From Gyrodactylus bullatarudis (taxonomy: Eukaryota > Platyhelminthes > Monogenea > Gyrodactylidea > Gyrodactylidae), in contig SSNU01000272.1 in the NCBI GenBank assembly GCA_012064415.1, forward strand, positions 124,001-188,000: DNA of 64,000 nt, written 5' to 3'. Positions 12,781 to 24,247 of this stretch are shown here, piece by piece. Under the pieces are notes generated by a model. That model was not told where the DNA came from. It made no database searches and worked only from the letters and a program-made list of their open reading frames with translations. How positions within the stretch are numbered: position 1 is the first letter of the stretch; each line of letters begins with the position of its first letter. Position numbers and translations under genes: made by a program.

Positions 12781-15330
12781 TTCATCATAGCTTTTTTGAA
12801 AAAGAGAGAAGTCCAAGATTTTCACAAGAATGAGCTCTATTTCGGCTTTGAGCATGTGAAGGTTTTTCCCGATTTGTTTCTATATCATTGAGAAGTTTTC
12901 GGGGGATATTTTCTTCTTGCAACTTGCCACATGAAGTCTGACAGTTGTCTTCTTACTGTACAGATTTTCATTAACCCTTTCTCGCAGGCGACGTATCGTA
13001 TGTCCAATGTATTCAGCTTTGCAAGGACATTGGAACTTTTAGACGGCGTGGGACTCTCTCAGAAAACTTAGCCTGTCTTTAGAAAGGTTATTAAGGTTAC
13101 ATCAGGATAAGCTTCTTTAAGGACTTCATTTGCCTTTTTTTCGTATGTTGCTGCTAACATATCACCTTTGACGTGACATATCGTATGACTTCTGATGCAA
13201 CTTCTACAAGTTGCCTCTTCGGTTGGAAAATACTAGCGGCAAGATCTTCAACTAGTTTTTCTGGGTAGCCATTAGCTCTGAAAAATTTTGTCATTTTCTC
13301 TCTTTCTTCGTCCCAAACCTGATCGGAAACGATTCTTCTTACCCTATTCGCCATCGCAATGACTATGCCTTTTTTCGTCTCAATAGAAGAATAGGAGTTG
13401 TAGTTCAATATCTGACCAGTATATGTCGACTTAAGGTGGATACGTCTGGTCTTCTCCTCATTTTTGACAATTTTGACATCTAAGAAAAGCATCCTGTTGT
13501 ATTTCCATAGTGAATTGTAAGTTTGGATGGGCCTTGTTGAATTCATCTAGGCATTGTTGGACATTGACGCCTTGATTGACCACCATGAAAGTTTCATCGA
13601 CATATCTATAGTATGAATCAAACCAGGAGATGGTTTCCTTTAGAGTAGATTGCTCCAACTTTGCCAGGAAGATGTTAGCTAGTAGGAGTCCTAAAGGTAA
13701 GCTCAACACTTTCAGCTTCCTTGCGTCAAAACTAAAGACAACCTTTTCACAGCATGGTAGTAAGAGTTTTCTGTACCATTTTGCAGGAAGTTTGAACTTT
13801 TGAGAGTTGGTTCTGATGAGGTCACAAATGAAATTCACTTTTCCATGTAAGGGAACATTAGTGAACAGAGAAACAGCTTCAAATGATACCATTTTTCTAT
13901 TCTCTAATTTGAGTTTCTTAATTTTCTCTACTTTCTCTAAATATCTTTTAGAGAATACTCATAGACATCTTCTTTCATGGGCGAAAACTCTTCGACCAAC
14001 CATTTGGCAATTTTGCGCATGCAGGACTGGCTCATATCTAGGATTGGTCTCATTGGAATTTCTTAGTCTGTTTGATCTGATTGGATCTTATGGATCTCCG
14101 TATATGCGGTTTCTTCCTGTATCTGACCAATAGAATTGCTTTTCTATCAACTTGAGATCCTTCATTTCCTTCAGCGTCTTGTCGACCAACTTCTCGAATA
14201 CACCGGGGTCAAAATCCTTTTTGAGCGTTCTTGTATGCCTGATCTTGGGATTTTTCATGAAATTTATCATACCTTCTCGATACCTATAACGTTTCGAGAG
14301 AACAATACATTCGTGGACAGAGCTGGTGGAGTGAACCTTCGCGAGAAATTGCGTGAATATTTTCGGTATATTTCTGATGTATTATCGGTATATTGGTAAG
14401 AGAAAACATATGGATTCGTTAAATTTCGGATAAAAGTCTTAGATGTAAAAATCGTGAATATAAGATAAATTATAAATGGATTAACATTCAATAAATATGT
14501 TATTTTAATCATTACAAAGTATGCTTATTTTAATAATTTTCATCTCAATAAAACTCAGTTTTGTTTTAGATAAAGAGCATGGAGAAGACGAAATATCTAG
14601 TTTGATGAATATTATAAATCATAGGAATAAGTTATACTGAAGAAATGGAAACATTATAATATAACTATTTATACTCTTAATTTTCAGAGATAAAAGGGAT
14701 CTTTTTTCGATTTAAAGTAGTAAAATTAGGAATTAAAAGTTTTCTCCTTTTTAGAATTTATATTTAAAAATGTACACATATCAAGTTAAAGATGTACCAT
14801 CATCTTTATCTGGTTTTGTAATGATTATGTTATTGTTCCTTTTAAGTTTTTTGAAGGCTCTAAAGTGCCTGGGCTGCAGGAAAGGAAAGTCATCCTTCTT
14901 AGCTATGTAGTCACTGCAAATTGCTGTAGGATTGGATTGGTATCTTCCCATTTTGTTTCTGGAATTGGTATTAATTTCGCTGTTTGTTCACCGAGGCTTT
15001 CAAACCCCAATTTTTTATCTAAATCTAGGTTATTTCTCTGAGGGATACAAAAGGATGGACCAAGACTAAGTACTTTTTTTTCAGTTTTATTGAGAACCAG
15101 ATCTGTGTAGTTGTAAGCTGAATCACTTCATCTGACTCTAAACTTGTCTAAATCAATTAATAATATGGATTTACATGATCTCCGTTGCATTTCTAGTACT
15201 TTTTGGGATTTTCCTTGATCCTCACAAAGTTGAAGGATCTTATCCATAATATCATTTGAATGAATTTTGCCAAAAATAAGATTCATCGATGAATTGCTTT
15301 TGGTTTTCTGTTGGGAGGATTCTGATCTGA
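12780..15330 (-). mobile_element. Decayed Penelope-like retroelement (RT + GIY-YIG)
   Basis: Read on the minus strand. The N-terminal region lies at about 15,310-14,790, with KKVLSLGPSFCIP and NNIIITKPDKDDGT, the conserved Penelope block before the reverse transcriptase. After an interruption of about 450 bp the RT continues from about 14,340, with RIYGDP(K)IHK, MRPILDMS, VSFEAVSLFTNVPL and YRYVDETF in place of the YADD box. It ends near 12,830 with a GIY-YIG remnant (AEYIGHTIRRLRERVNENLY). Several frameshifts and stops show that it is dead. Established knowledge: these elements retrotranspose with an RT fused to a GIY-YIG endonuclease. Confidence 0.85.
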
Positions 15331-16239
15331 AATTCGTAATCCTTCGTAGCCTTTTTGGTCATCAATTAAGAAATTATATTTTGCCAGAAAGGTATATTTC
15401 TCAAAACAAGCACAAAGGTGTTTTCAAAATCATTCTGGAGGTAATGGCTAAAGAGTTATAATTATTTTTGCCTCATTTGTTAAAAGAGCATTTATAATAG
15501 GTCATATTTCGCTTTTCTATACATTTTGAGGTGCACGGACCAAACAGAATCGTTCTTACTAAGACAATTACGTACTACGTAAGGTTCCCGAAAGTTTCAA
15601 GGCTTCAAATTTAAGAGAAATAGTTTCCATTAGAATCTCAAGATTTTACAAGATTATCATGCTGAAAAATCAACATATTTTCAGTTATTCGATTGATTAA
15701 TGTAATTATTGTTCAATCCGAAAACAAAAATCTGACATCCAAAACTGGAATAAATTTTCCCTTGTTCATTTTTCAAGATTGAAAGACTTAAATTGTTTAG
15801 AAATTTTCAGGCATTTCGAATTTATTGTTATACAATTTAACTTTAACTAGGTAGGTTGAACTCAAAAAAACTGAAATTTCATATTTCAAAAGAATTTCTC
15901 GTGTGAAGAGGAGCTCTTTTAAATAATTCTCAACATTTTATTTTAATTATAATTATGAACTTATTTTTATGTCTAGAGTCTTAAACAAATTGAAAATTCA
16001 TAAATTTCAGAATTTATTTTGATTTACCACCTTTATTACTGATTTTTACCAATAAATAATAACATTTTTAGAAATCTCGTGAAAAATCATTGGTCAGTTT
16101 AGAAACGCTTCTTAATAATTATTTCACAATATCCCTGAGTTTCGCAGTGCACTGTACTACATTATATTCAAATCTTCCATGCCATCTAAGGTTATGTCAA
16201 ATTTTGAAAATTATATAATTATAAACTTATAATGTAAAC
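15331..16239. other. Intergenic, nothing recognised
   Basis: AT-rich sequence between the Penelope-like element and the LINE fragment. No ORF, repeat arm or RNA gene was recognised. Confidence 0.4.
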
Positions 16240-16314
16240 TTGTCCCATTATGTAACAGACATTTCCCATTTTCTTTCCCTTAGCATTCCTCTTATTGATG
16301 TACTATTTTATAAT

Positions 16315-17765
16315 TTAACTTGTAGTTTTAAACTTTTTTGTAATCTGATAGTTGCAGCTAAACGTGTTTCAAAGAATTCAATAAAATCTGACATAATTCC
16401 CTCCCAACTACTTTTCGAGGCCTCCATTACTGGTGAATTCAAATCTAATCCTAAAATAGCATGGAAAAAAATTAAATTCCTTGCAAATAGAAAGTCAATT
16501 CCAAACCTCAATGCAAATGATGTCAACAATTTCTTCACAAGCATTTACTCCAACTCCCCAATACCCGACCCTGTTGATTGCTCCTCTGTAGAGCCTCCCA
16601 ATATTTCAGCAAACAATCTAATTGACATTATTCTTAACTTTAAATCAAAAAAAAGAAAAGATAGTTTTTTCATCTCCGATGAACTACTCCTATCCTTGCC
16701 AACCTCCTTTTTTGAAAACCTTGCCGTTTTTTTCAATAATTTATTATCTTACTGTCACATTCCTAAAGATTGGCTAATTATTAAGATTAGCCCTATTCCT
16801 AAGCGTAACAATCCATCTACTCCCGCCAATCTTCGTCCAATTTCAAACATCCCAATTTTTCTTTCAATCATAGACAGACTCATCAACTCACAGTTAAAGA
16901 AAATCAACCCACCCTCAATCGACCCAAATCAACACGGATTCATTAAGAGAAGAAGTACCACAACAAATCTACTCCACTTCCTTGACAAGGCAAATGATCT
17001 TCTATATGGTAATACCCCTTGTGCTGTAATCTATGTTGATATATCCAAAGCCTTTGATAGACTGCCGTTTAATATTATCATAGACACTCTTAAAAAGCAT
17101 CAGATCAACCCCTATATAATCAATCTAACATTATATTTTCTTACTCAAAGACTCCAATATGTTAATATTTCTGGCATATCCTCAACATTAACTGAAATAA
17201 CATCTGGCGTCCCCCAAGGCTCAGTCATCGGTCCTACCTTTTTCAATTTAGTTTTCTCAACAATTAAACCATCCAATAAATCAGTCCATTATTTCAAATA
17301 TGCAGATGATATTAAGATCCTAAGATCTATCTTCCACTTCAAAGAGATGCTGATGCAATTGGAATCGAACTCAATCACCTTAATTCTTCGCTCTCACAAA
17401 TTGGTCTGACACTGAACCACTCCAAAACAAAAATCATGTCTCTTTCTAATAAAATCCCTATCGTCCCTACGCATAACCAGCTCTTGGTTAATACAATAAA
17501 GGACCTAGGACTCAATTACAACTCAAAACTCAACATCAAAGATCATGCCTCCACCATTATTAAGATAATGAATTGCAAATGCTTCTTCTTAAAGAAATTC
17601 ATCATCTCATCGAATATCCGACTTTAAAGGAGTCATTCTCCCCAATTTTGATTATGGTTCCGGTCTACTTTGCCAACTCCGTCAGAATATAAGTAAAAAG
17701 ATCGAGAGGATACAATACATTTATCTCAGATCCTGCCTCGGCCCCCACTCAAGAAATAAATAAAA
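16315..17765 (+). mobile_element. CR1/jockey-like non-LTR retrotransposon fragment (RT domain)
   Basis: The open frame to 17409 encodes LRPISNIPIFLSIIDRLIN, VIYVDISKAFDRLP, SGVPQGSVIGPTFFNL and FKYADDIKI, which are successive RT motifs including the catalytic YADD. Near 17,345 the frame shifts. Another frame carries on with LNHSKTKIMSLSNK, IKDLGLNY and FDYGSGLLCQL to about 17,760. No endonuclease domain is seen upstream, so the copy is 5'-truncated, as is common for LINEs. Related C-terminal pieces lie at 28120-28549 (+) and 51,003-51,400 (-). Confidence 0.88.
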
Positions 17766-18949
17766 ATGTTAATCTAGTTTTCTTGAAAAAATAAAAAATC
17801 ATAATTGGATGAGTGCTCTTTAAAATATCGCACATGAGACAATTGAATCAATTTGTAATTGTAACTGGCATGTGAATCTCAAAAATTTTTACAATAATCA
17901 TTCTGGAATTTTAGTGAAGATCGGGATATAATAGAGTAACAGAATAGTCTATTTTAGAGCGAATATGACTCGTGATGGTCTTTATAGAATGAAGATTATC
18001 ATATTAATTTTTAGGTCATTTTTCTTAAAGCCCTAGTTCTCAATTAAAAAGTAGCGAAATCGTATTCTTGGGCGGAGAAATGAAACTTTACATTCTTTTC
18101 TCGTAAATCGAATGTTTACTCCTATTAAATTTCATTTCTTGAATAGAGTAAATTATATATATTCTAAATGATTTTTAAATTGTATCTGTAATTTTTTTCA
18201 TGCTTGAAATAAAATTATTAAAATCCGGTTTAAGAAAAAAGCAATAAAAAGACTAATTTCAAAAGATAAATCATAATAATAACTACATCTCAAATGCAAT
18301 GAGAAAAAAGAATCTTCTAGAGCTATGTTTATCGGAAAAAATCAAAACTTTAGATCAACAGATAATTGATTTTAAATAGAACCAATGTCTCATCTGGTAG
18401 ACTTTGGTTTATTCGATGTTTAAAGCTCTCCATTAATGAGCTTCTAAAAACTTTTGTTACTCCATTCTCCTCGTCAGAACTGTTCTAGATTAAAACTGGT
18501 TTACTAGGCAACAGCTCTCGTTATTACTGTCTCGATGGAATCTTCAAGTAAGATAGGACTAAACCTTTTTCAGTTTTACGTTGTTCATTTCAATGAGGTA
18601 TAGTAATATTTTTGTCCATTTGAAAAATAAATTCGGGTCGAACGCAAGCAAAAGAAGTTTTTATTTACAAATTAGTACAAAATTTCATCAACCTATTGAA
18701 AAATTTGAGATTCTGGTAGCAAAATATATTTGGGACCTTGGGAAAATTGTTGGAGGAATGTTGCTCGTTTGGGGTAGAAATGGTATATAATTAACGTATA
18801 CTTGCACATTCATACAACTCTCGTCACTTTACAGAGCTTTTACCTGTATAGTAGTATCGATAAGGTCCATGGTTATAAAATGAATGATTTTCTTATCGGC
18901 TTATAATAACTTAACGTCATTAGAGGCTTCTCATTGGTCAATTCAGGGT
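17766..18949. other. Intergenic, one arm of an inverted repeat only
   Basis: No gene is supported. TTCGGGTCGAACGCAAGCAA at about 18,632 reappears inverted at 19,577-19,626 (TGTTCGCATTCGACCCGAAA), bracketing roughly 1 kb that includes the piggyBac-like small element. Confidence 0.45.
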
Positions 18950-18959
18950 TGCTAGGAGT

Positions 18960-19343
18960 TCCATTGGGTCATATAAGGGACAGGTAAACAATCCCCAATA
19001 TTTTTGTACTTAAAAGATTTTGACTGTTTGTTTTTCTCATGTCAACAAGTGATATTGACTCTGTAACCATGTTTTTTTTCGTAACAATCATCCTATTTCT
19101 AAGCCTGTTAAAAAACATACAAAAAGTCAAATTCAACAAATTTGAAAAAATCAACTTTGATCAACTTCAAGAGTGAATAAATTTTTTTCTTTTGGTCTAA
19201 AATTCTCAATTTTTAATGTAACCATGCGAAAATTTATACTGTTTTCAGATTAAAAAAAAAAATTTGCAAGGTTAGAAATAAGGATTATATTGCAAAATAA
19301 TTAACCTGTCCCATATATGACCCGCTGGGTCTTAAAGGGTTAA
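18960..19343. mobile_element. piggyBac-like small non-autonomous element
   Basis: The right end, read on the minus strand, is TTAACCCTTTAAGACCCAGC followed by GGGTCATATATGGGACAGG. The left end carries GGGTCATATAAGGGACAGGT in inverse orientation. TTAA next to CCCT is the hallmark of piggyBac-type insertion; the left TTAA is not clear. A similar single end lies at 33,783-33,830. There is no transposase ORF. Confidence 0.6.
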
Positions 19344-19881
19344 TAAAAATTATAAGTATTAAAGTTCCTTGTTTCGGAACCAAGTTTTGTTACATTCTAT
19401 TGTATGATCCGAGTGATACTAAAAGGAAATTTCAATCAAGGAGTTTCGTATGAAAAGATTGAAAGAAATGCCACGAGATAAACTATTTCTCAAATATAAC
19501 GCAGCTTGGTTCCAAGACAGGGATCTTTGGGATATTTAACAATAATTAAGTTATAATTATTAAGTTTATAATTTTTATTAATTTGTAAATAAAAACTTGT
19601 TTTGTTCGCATTCGACCCGAAATTTTAATGTGCAAGTTCATGTTACAATAGCTAATTAGCCATTATCATACTGTCCTCCTTGTGTCCTATTTCGCTCAAA
19701 AGAAAATCCTGATCCCTAATTGTATTTCATCTGAAATATCCTCTGATTATTAGTGATAATTAATTACAAACATTTATTTAATCTATTTTTATCCGTGTAA
19801 AGCATTATATTATGGACTACTATATTGGTATTGGACAAGTGAACAGAGTAGACGTATTGGACTGGTTTACCGAACCATAAT

Positions 19882-20590
19882 AAAGCTAATTGATATGAAG
19901 TTGGAAATCTATGATTTTTACAGAAATCTCGATATTTTCATCGAGAATTCGAGTTTTTGAAAGATTTTTTGGAATCCTACTCATGTTGCCCACTTTTACC
20001 AGTTGAAGAAAAAAATCCTAAAAAAATTATCTTTGGAAAATATGGTCATTTTTCAAATTTCGATTTGGCGCCAAATTCTCATTTTTTCGAACTTTGAACT
20101 GAAATTTTTTTTTGATTTGAAAATGGGAGGTTGTTCAAAAGATGTTTTACAGGATCAAGATTAGACAAGAAAATCAACTCAACTAAATCTGATGCATAGC
20201 CTAACTATCGTTTGGGAGCTAAAATTCGATATTTTGATCATTTTCACTTCTTGAAAATCAACGAAATTTGGATAATTCAAAATCTCTCGAAAATGGGGGA
20301 ACTGTCGATAACTTGACGGTGCTAGTCAGCTTTCTTGTCTATTATTGATCCTGAAAAAACCTCTTTTGATCAACCTCCAACTTTCAAATCAGAAAAAATT
20401 ATCAGTTCAAAGTTTGAAAAAATGGGATTTTGGCGCCAAATCGTAATTTGAAAAATGGCCACATTTTTCATAAAAATAATTTTTTTAAGGATTTTTTTCT
20501 TCAACTGGTAAAAGGGGGCAATCTTTCAAAAACTCGAATTCTCGATGAAAATATCATCATAGATTTCCAACTTCATATCAACCTACTTTA
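19882..20590. repeat. Foldback element family A, well preserved copy
   Basis: AAAGCTAATTGATATGAAGT at the left and CTTCATATCAACCTACTTTA at the right, with arms of about 300 bp pairing along most of their length. The centre contains TCGATAACTTGACGGTGCTA, shared with the copy at 6506-7149. No ORF. Confidence 0.85.
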
Positions 20591-20753
20591 CCTGGCTCAA
20601 GGGTAACAAGATAGAAAACAGATTAACAATGCAAAACATAGAGTTCTCTTACAGGATATACTTGGCGTATATTTGAACGTTACAACAGATTAAAAATATA
20701 AATTGCTATTAAAAAAAATTTCATGTAAGAATTTGTTTAAAATTCAGTCGTGT

Positions 20754-20972
20754 TCAAAATTGCATACACCTTCTTTTTCGACCAAAAAGAAAGCCAGCCA
20801 CAGCTAGAGCTATGCCCATTGGTGTGAAAAAGCTATCTTCCTTCTTAGCATCATTGTCATCATCATTCGCGTCATCAGCTGGGGCAGGAGCAGGGGCTGT
20901 GTCGTTTGTGGTTGTAGTTGTTGCAGGTTGGTTAGTAGCTGTTGTTGTGGTTGTATTAGGTGCAGTTGTCAT
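20754..20972 (-). CDS. Small Thr-rich/acidic single-pass membrane protein (family A member)
   Basis: 72 aa, single exon. Residues 1-33 are rich in Thr and Pro/Ala, 34-46 are acidic (DDANDDDNDAKKED), a hydrophobic segment FFTPMGIALAVAGFLFGRK follows, and the tail is short, basic and Cys-bearing (KRRCMQF). The hydrophobic core aligns without gaps with small proteins at 35624, 37247 and 50118; FGRKR plus Cys is also found in the protein at 41469. By the positive-inside rule the C-terminus is likely cytosolic. No known family is recognised. The Thr-rich head could be O-glycosylated (inference). Confidence 0.7.
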   Translation of the reverse strand: MTTAPNTTTTTATNQPATTTTTNDTAPAPAPADDANDDDNDAKKEDSFFTPMGIALAVAGFLFGRKRRCMQF

Positions 20973-21396
20973 TAAACCTACTTAGCAGAAGAAACGAACT
21001 GTGTGTTAATTTAAGATTTATCCATCTTTTAAAATGAGTGATTGGGATGAACTGTACGGTTAATGCGCAATTCCAAAGATATACAAGACAGTTTAATTAC
21101 TGAATCAATTAAAAAATAAATTCTGTTTACTTTTAAGTTGATATATGATAAAGATATTTTAAAATAAAGTTGAATAATATTCAACGAAAACACAAATATA
21201 TACTAATGTTTTCTTTTAATTTAATGAGCTTATTTTGAAACCTGTATTATTAGATCAATGAAATCTTGAGAACTGATTATTTATATTGGGTAATTGAATA
21301 AATACTTTATTAATTTTGGTAAGGAAAAGAAGCATCTTTTAATAAATATACAGCTTTTTGAGTTTAGTTTTATAGTTGTGATGGTGTTGCTTAAAA

Positions 21397-24247
21397 TTAT
21401 ATTGAATCATCGCGTAATATTCTGAGATACCCCTCATTAGACATGGCATCAAAGTCCATATTCTCAACATTCTCCAGGTAGATCATCTTTTCGGCACCTG
21501 AAATTAGAAAAATTTATTAGCAATTGGGAAATTTGAACCCTTTTCTCGTGAGAAACCTACCCAATGAGCGATATCTTTTCTTTCGTCCTTTGAATAATTT
21601 CATGAAATTAGAATTCGACGGACCTATCATTTGACGCCTTGGTACATCAGCTGGAATTATTTAAAAACAGAATTCAACGGTTAGAAAGGGTAATATGAAA
21701 AAGTACAATTGAGAATTATGAATTTATTCTTGAGTTACTTGAGGGTGTTGGAAGAAGCTTAGCAAAAGGAGCAGGATTGCCAATGTTGCTTGTGGAAAAG
21801 CTCAGAGCATGATCATTGTCTGGACGTTTGATTAAGGAGCTTTGAAGTCCTCCCTGGTTAATATTCCCACTTGAATTTGAGCTTAACGGACTTTTTGGAA
21901 TTTCTGTCTGCGATGAATTTATTATTTCACTTCCTATAGCACCTGAAACAACTTTTGATGTAGCCATAGCAGCAGCTTCTTGAATCGGTCGACTTTGCTC
22001 ATTGTGATCGGACCAACTGGAGAGGCCAGCAGCCATACCAGCTAATTGACTGGATGGTCCTAGAAGAGCAAGAGATCCAGTGGGTCCCTGGATGATACTG
22101 GAATTCTCACTTGGATTTTTACCCAATTTCGATTTAGATCTCTTGAGTCTATGGAAAACTGAAGAAATGCTTGAGGAAGATTCCTCGGACCTTGGAATTG
22201 TTGAACTCTGATTTAAAAAAATAAAACATGTTTATACATTTATTTTTATATAATATAATATCCTTATATTACTCAATATTTGTGTAGAAAATTTATGTTT
22301 ATTTCAAAGCAACCAGACCAGGAAATTGATCATCATCATTAAAATTTTGATAAAATAACCAGGAATCAAATTATTTTTATAAAAATCATAAATTCCCATC
22401 AAGTAACATGAGTTTAGAGTTTTTCTCTAGTCTTTATCGTAATCAAGTTTCAAATTTATTGAGAATAATCTTTTTTATAGTAAGACACAAGTTAGCTTTT
22501 TTGATTCAGTAAAAGTCTTTAGAAAAGTACTCAATCTTCAACACGTCTGATTGAGTCACTTTTTGCTTCTAATGACTTGTTTTGGGGATTAGAAGAGGTA
22601 TCTTTGACTCGTTTTCTTGATCTTTCTCTCTTAATCTTTTTATAAGATTTTATAAGAGCCAACATTGCGGAGTAATTGAAGCGGATCATTTCATCCGAAT
22701 GAACGTGTTTAAGTAATTTTAATACTAAAATTTCTTCGGGTGCTTGAGGGGTTTTCAACTGTTGACGAAACTCTATACATTTTGGACAATTTTTCAGGGA
22801 CACCTGGGATGCTTTCATGTTGAAACAATCAGAGCACATGATGGATACTAATTTAGTATGAAAGTAATTAGCAAAAACATATTTGAGAATGTAAACATGC
22901 CCAATATTGTCTCGGTTTTTCTCGACAATTATTTCAATCAATCTTGATAAACTATACAGACTATAAATGAATATATCCCACCTCAAAACATCAGTGCAGC
23001 CGAGAACTTCCTTGACAAAAACTTCCTCGAGGATTTTGAAAAATTCCTCCTTCGTTTCATTGGCATTTGAGTCTAGTAAAACTTTGCAATCATCGAATTT
23101 CATGCGATAATGAATCCCATTCTCAACACATTCCATCAACTCAGAATATATCGACAACAGTTGAGTGTTTGTGAAATCCTTTAGTTCAGCATCACTAATT
23201 GTATTGTTGAGAGTTTCAAGAAACTTTTGTTTAAATGTTCTGAGAAAATCTTTCTCAGACGCCTTCAATTTTTCCTCCATTAAAAAGAGCGATATCCAAG
23301 AAAAATAATATTTACCTATAACTCCACGACGAACACGAAGAATGAATTCTTCGAATAACTGACGCAAATAAATCGGTACGTTTGGTGGGAGGGTACCTGG
23401 ACAGAGGTGTTCCAACTTTAGCAACTCCATTCAATATTAAATTTGAAATTCATTGAGAAATTTTTCAAGTTGTAAATTGTTTCACTCATTTTTATATTAC
23501 TTTTGAGATAAAAAGTTTAAGTGGAACTACTGCTTTTTTGCTTTCTTAAAGGAATAATTTTATTAAATATGCTAGTTTTGAATTAATATTCAAAAAATAA
23601 TTAGATTGACTATATAACGTTGTTCCCTCTGCTGATGGATTATATTATCAGGATTAATACTCTAATAGACCAATTATTACAGATAGACCAATGCCAAAAG
23701 ACAAAATAGTCAGGTAGCAAGCGAATAAAGCTGTAGTCAATCCAAAAGAAGTACTTGGTTCAAAGAAGGAAAGGGGTTTAAAAATTAAATTGAAACTCAC
23801 AGAATCCAAAGCTAGATCGGACATTCTCTTTTTATCACAAGCAAGATCTAGGATCGATTGGTCCAAGAATGGTTTCTCAATTGTTTCCTTGGAAATTGTC
23901 GATTCACTTTTTATTTGGTCATTTGGAGTTATGTTATCTGGTTGATAAATATTTTACTTTGAGCAATTATAATTTTACTCAAAAACTGGGAACAGGTTTA
24001 TTGCTAATCTTACTTATCGGGTAGATAATACCTAGATTTTATTGAGTTCGAAGGAAGTTTTACAGAGTTATACCAATAAAAGTTCAAAAAATCAAAATCA
24101 ATATTCTTGAGCATCAGAGTTGCAATAAGTGTGTGATGAATTATTCTCAATATTTTCAGGATGATTGATGAACATTCTCTTTTATTGAAAAATTCATGAG
24201 ACTTGAAAAAATGGAAAAGATCACTCACCTTCTACGGTTTCTGGCAT
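21397..24247 (-). CDS. Unknown Ser-rich protein, five exons
   Basis: Exons: 24247-24229, 23937-23801, 22207-21739, 21650-21561, 21497-21397, all phase-compatible, giving 271 aa. The N-terminus begins MPETVEDNITPND. The third exon is Ser/Gly-rich with GPTGSLALLGPSSQLAGMAA. The C-terminal part has a basic FKGRKKRYRS and an acidic end (NMDFDAMSNEGYLRILRDDS). The gene follows the C2CD2-like gene on the same strand. It could be the 3' part of that gene, but the phase does not fit (the C2CD2 exon leaves one base, this start needs none). An alternative read-through of exon 2 to a stop at 23654 gives a hydrophobic C-terminus; I prefer the spliced form because GTGAGT at 23800 is a strong donor. Function unknown. 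Confidence 0.6.
22531..23430 (-). CDS. Unknown 299-aa protein nested in an intron
   Basis: Uninterrupted 299-codon frame on the same strand as, and inside intron 2 of, the surrounding gene. Mostly helical in appearance. Residues 199-218 hold CxxC-x12-CxxC (CSDC...CPKC), a possible zinc site. A W151-containing helix (RWDIFIYSLYSLSRLIEIIV) follows an acidic stretch. The C-terminus is Lys/Arg-rich and could be a nuclear signal. A remote resemblance to Bcl-2-like helical bundles crossed my mind but is not supported by clear BH motifs. No family assigned. The ORF length and even codon flow make it a real gene. Confidence 0.72.
   Translation of the reverse strand: MELLKLEHLCPGTLPPNVPIYLRQLFEEFILRVRRGVIGKYYFSWISLFLMEEKLKASEKDFLRTFKQKFLETLNNTISDAELKDFTNTQLLSIYSELMECVENGIHYRMKFDDCKVLLDSNANETKEEFFKILEEVFVKEVLGCTDVLRWDIFIYSLYSLSRLIEIIVEKNRDNIGHVYILKYVFANYFHTKLVSIMCSDCFNMKASQVSLKNCPKCIEFRQQLKTPQAPEEILVLKLLKHVHSDEMIRFNYSAMLALIKSYKKIKRERSRKRVKDTSSNPQNKSLEAKSDSIRRVED
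23603..23760. repeat. Imperfect inverted pair of a dispersed ~90-bp patch
   Basis: GACTATATAACGTTGTTCCC on the plus strand at about 23,607 and GGATTGACTACAGCTTTATT on the minus strand near 23,760 are diverged copies facing each other, with TAGACCAATTATTACAGATA between them. The same patch is at 11,194 and 43,562. It overlaps the alternative 3' end of the neighbouring gene's exon 2. Confidence 0.5.

Noticed and set aside
13807..14133. 108-codon plus-strand frame
   Set aside because: Lies opposite the Penelope-like RT; the minus-strand motifs are the meaningful ones.
18581..18790. 69-codon plus-strand frame
   Set aside because: Overlaps an arm of an inverted repeat and shows no protein features.
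22531..23430. Bcl-2-like assignment for the 299-aa protein
   Set aside because: A Trp in a helix after an acidic stretch is the only resemblance; no NWGR-type BH1 or BH2 signature is visible.
23654..23866. Hydrophobic C-terminus by read-through of exon 2 at 23801
   Set aside because: A strong GTGAGT donor with correct phase to the 22207 exon is preferred, and the sequence beyond is a dispersed repeat.
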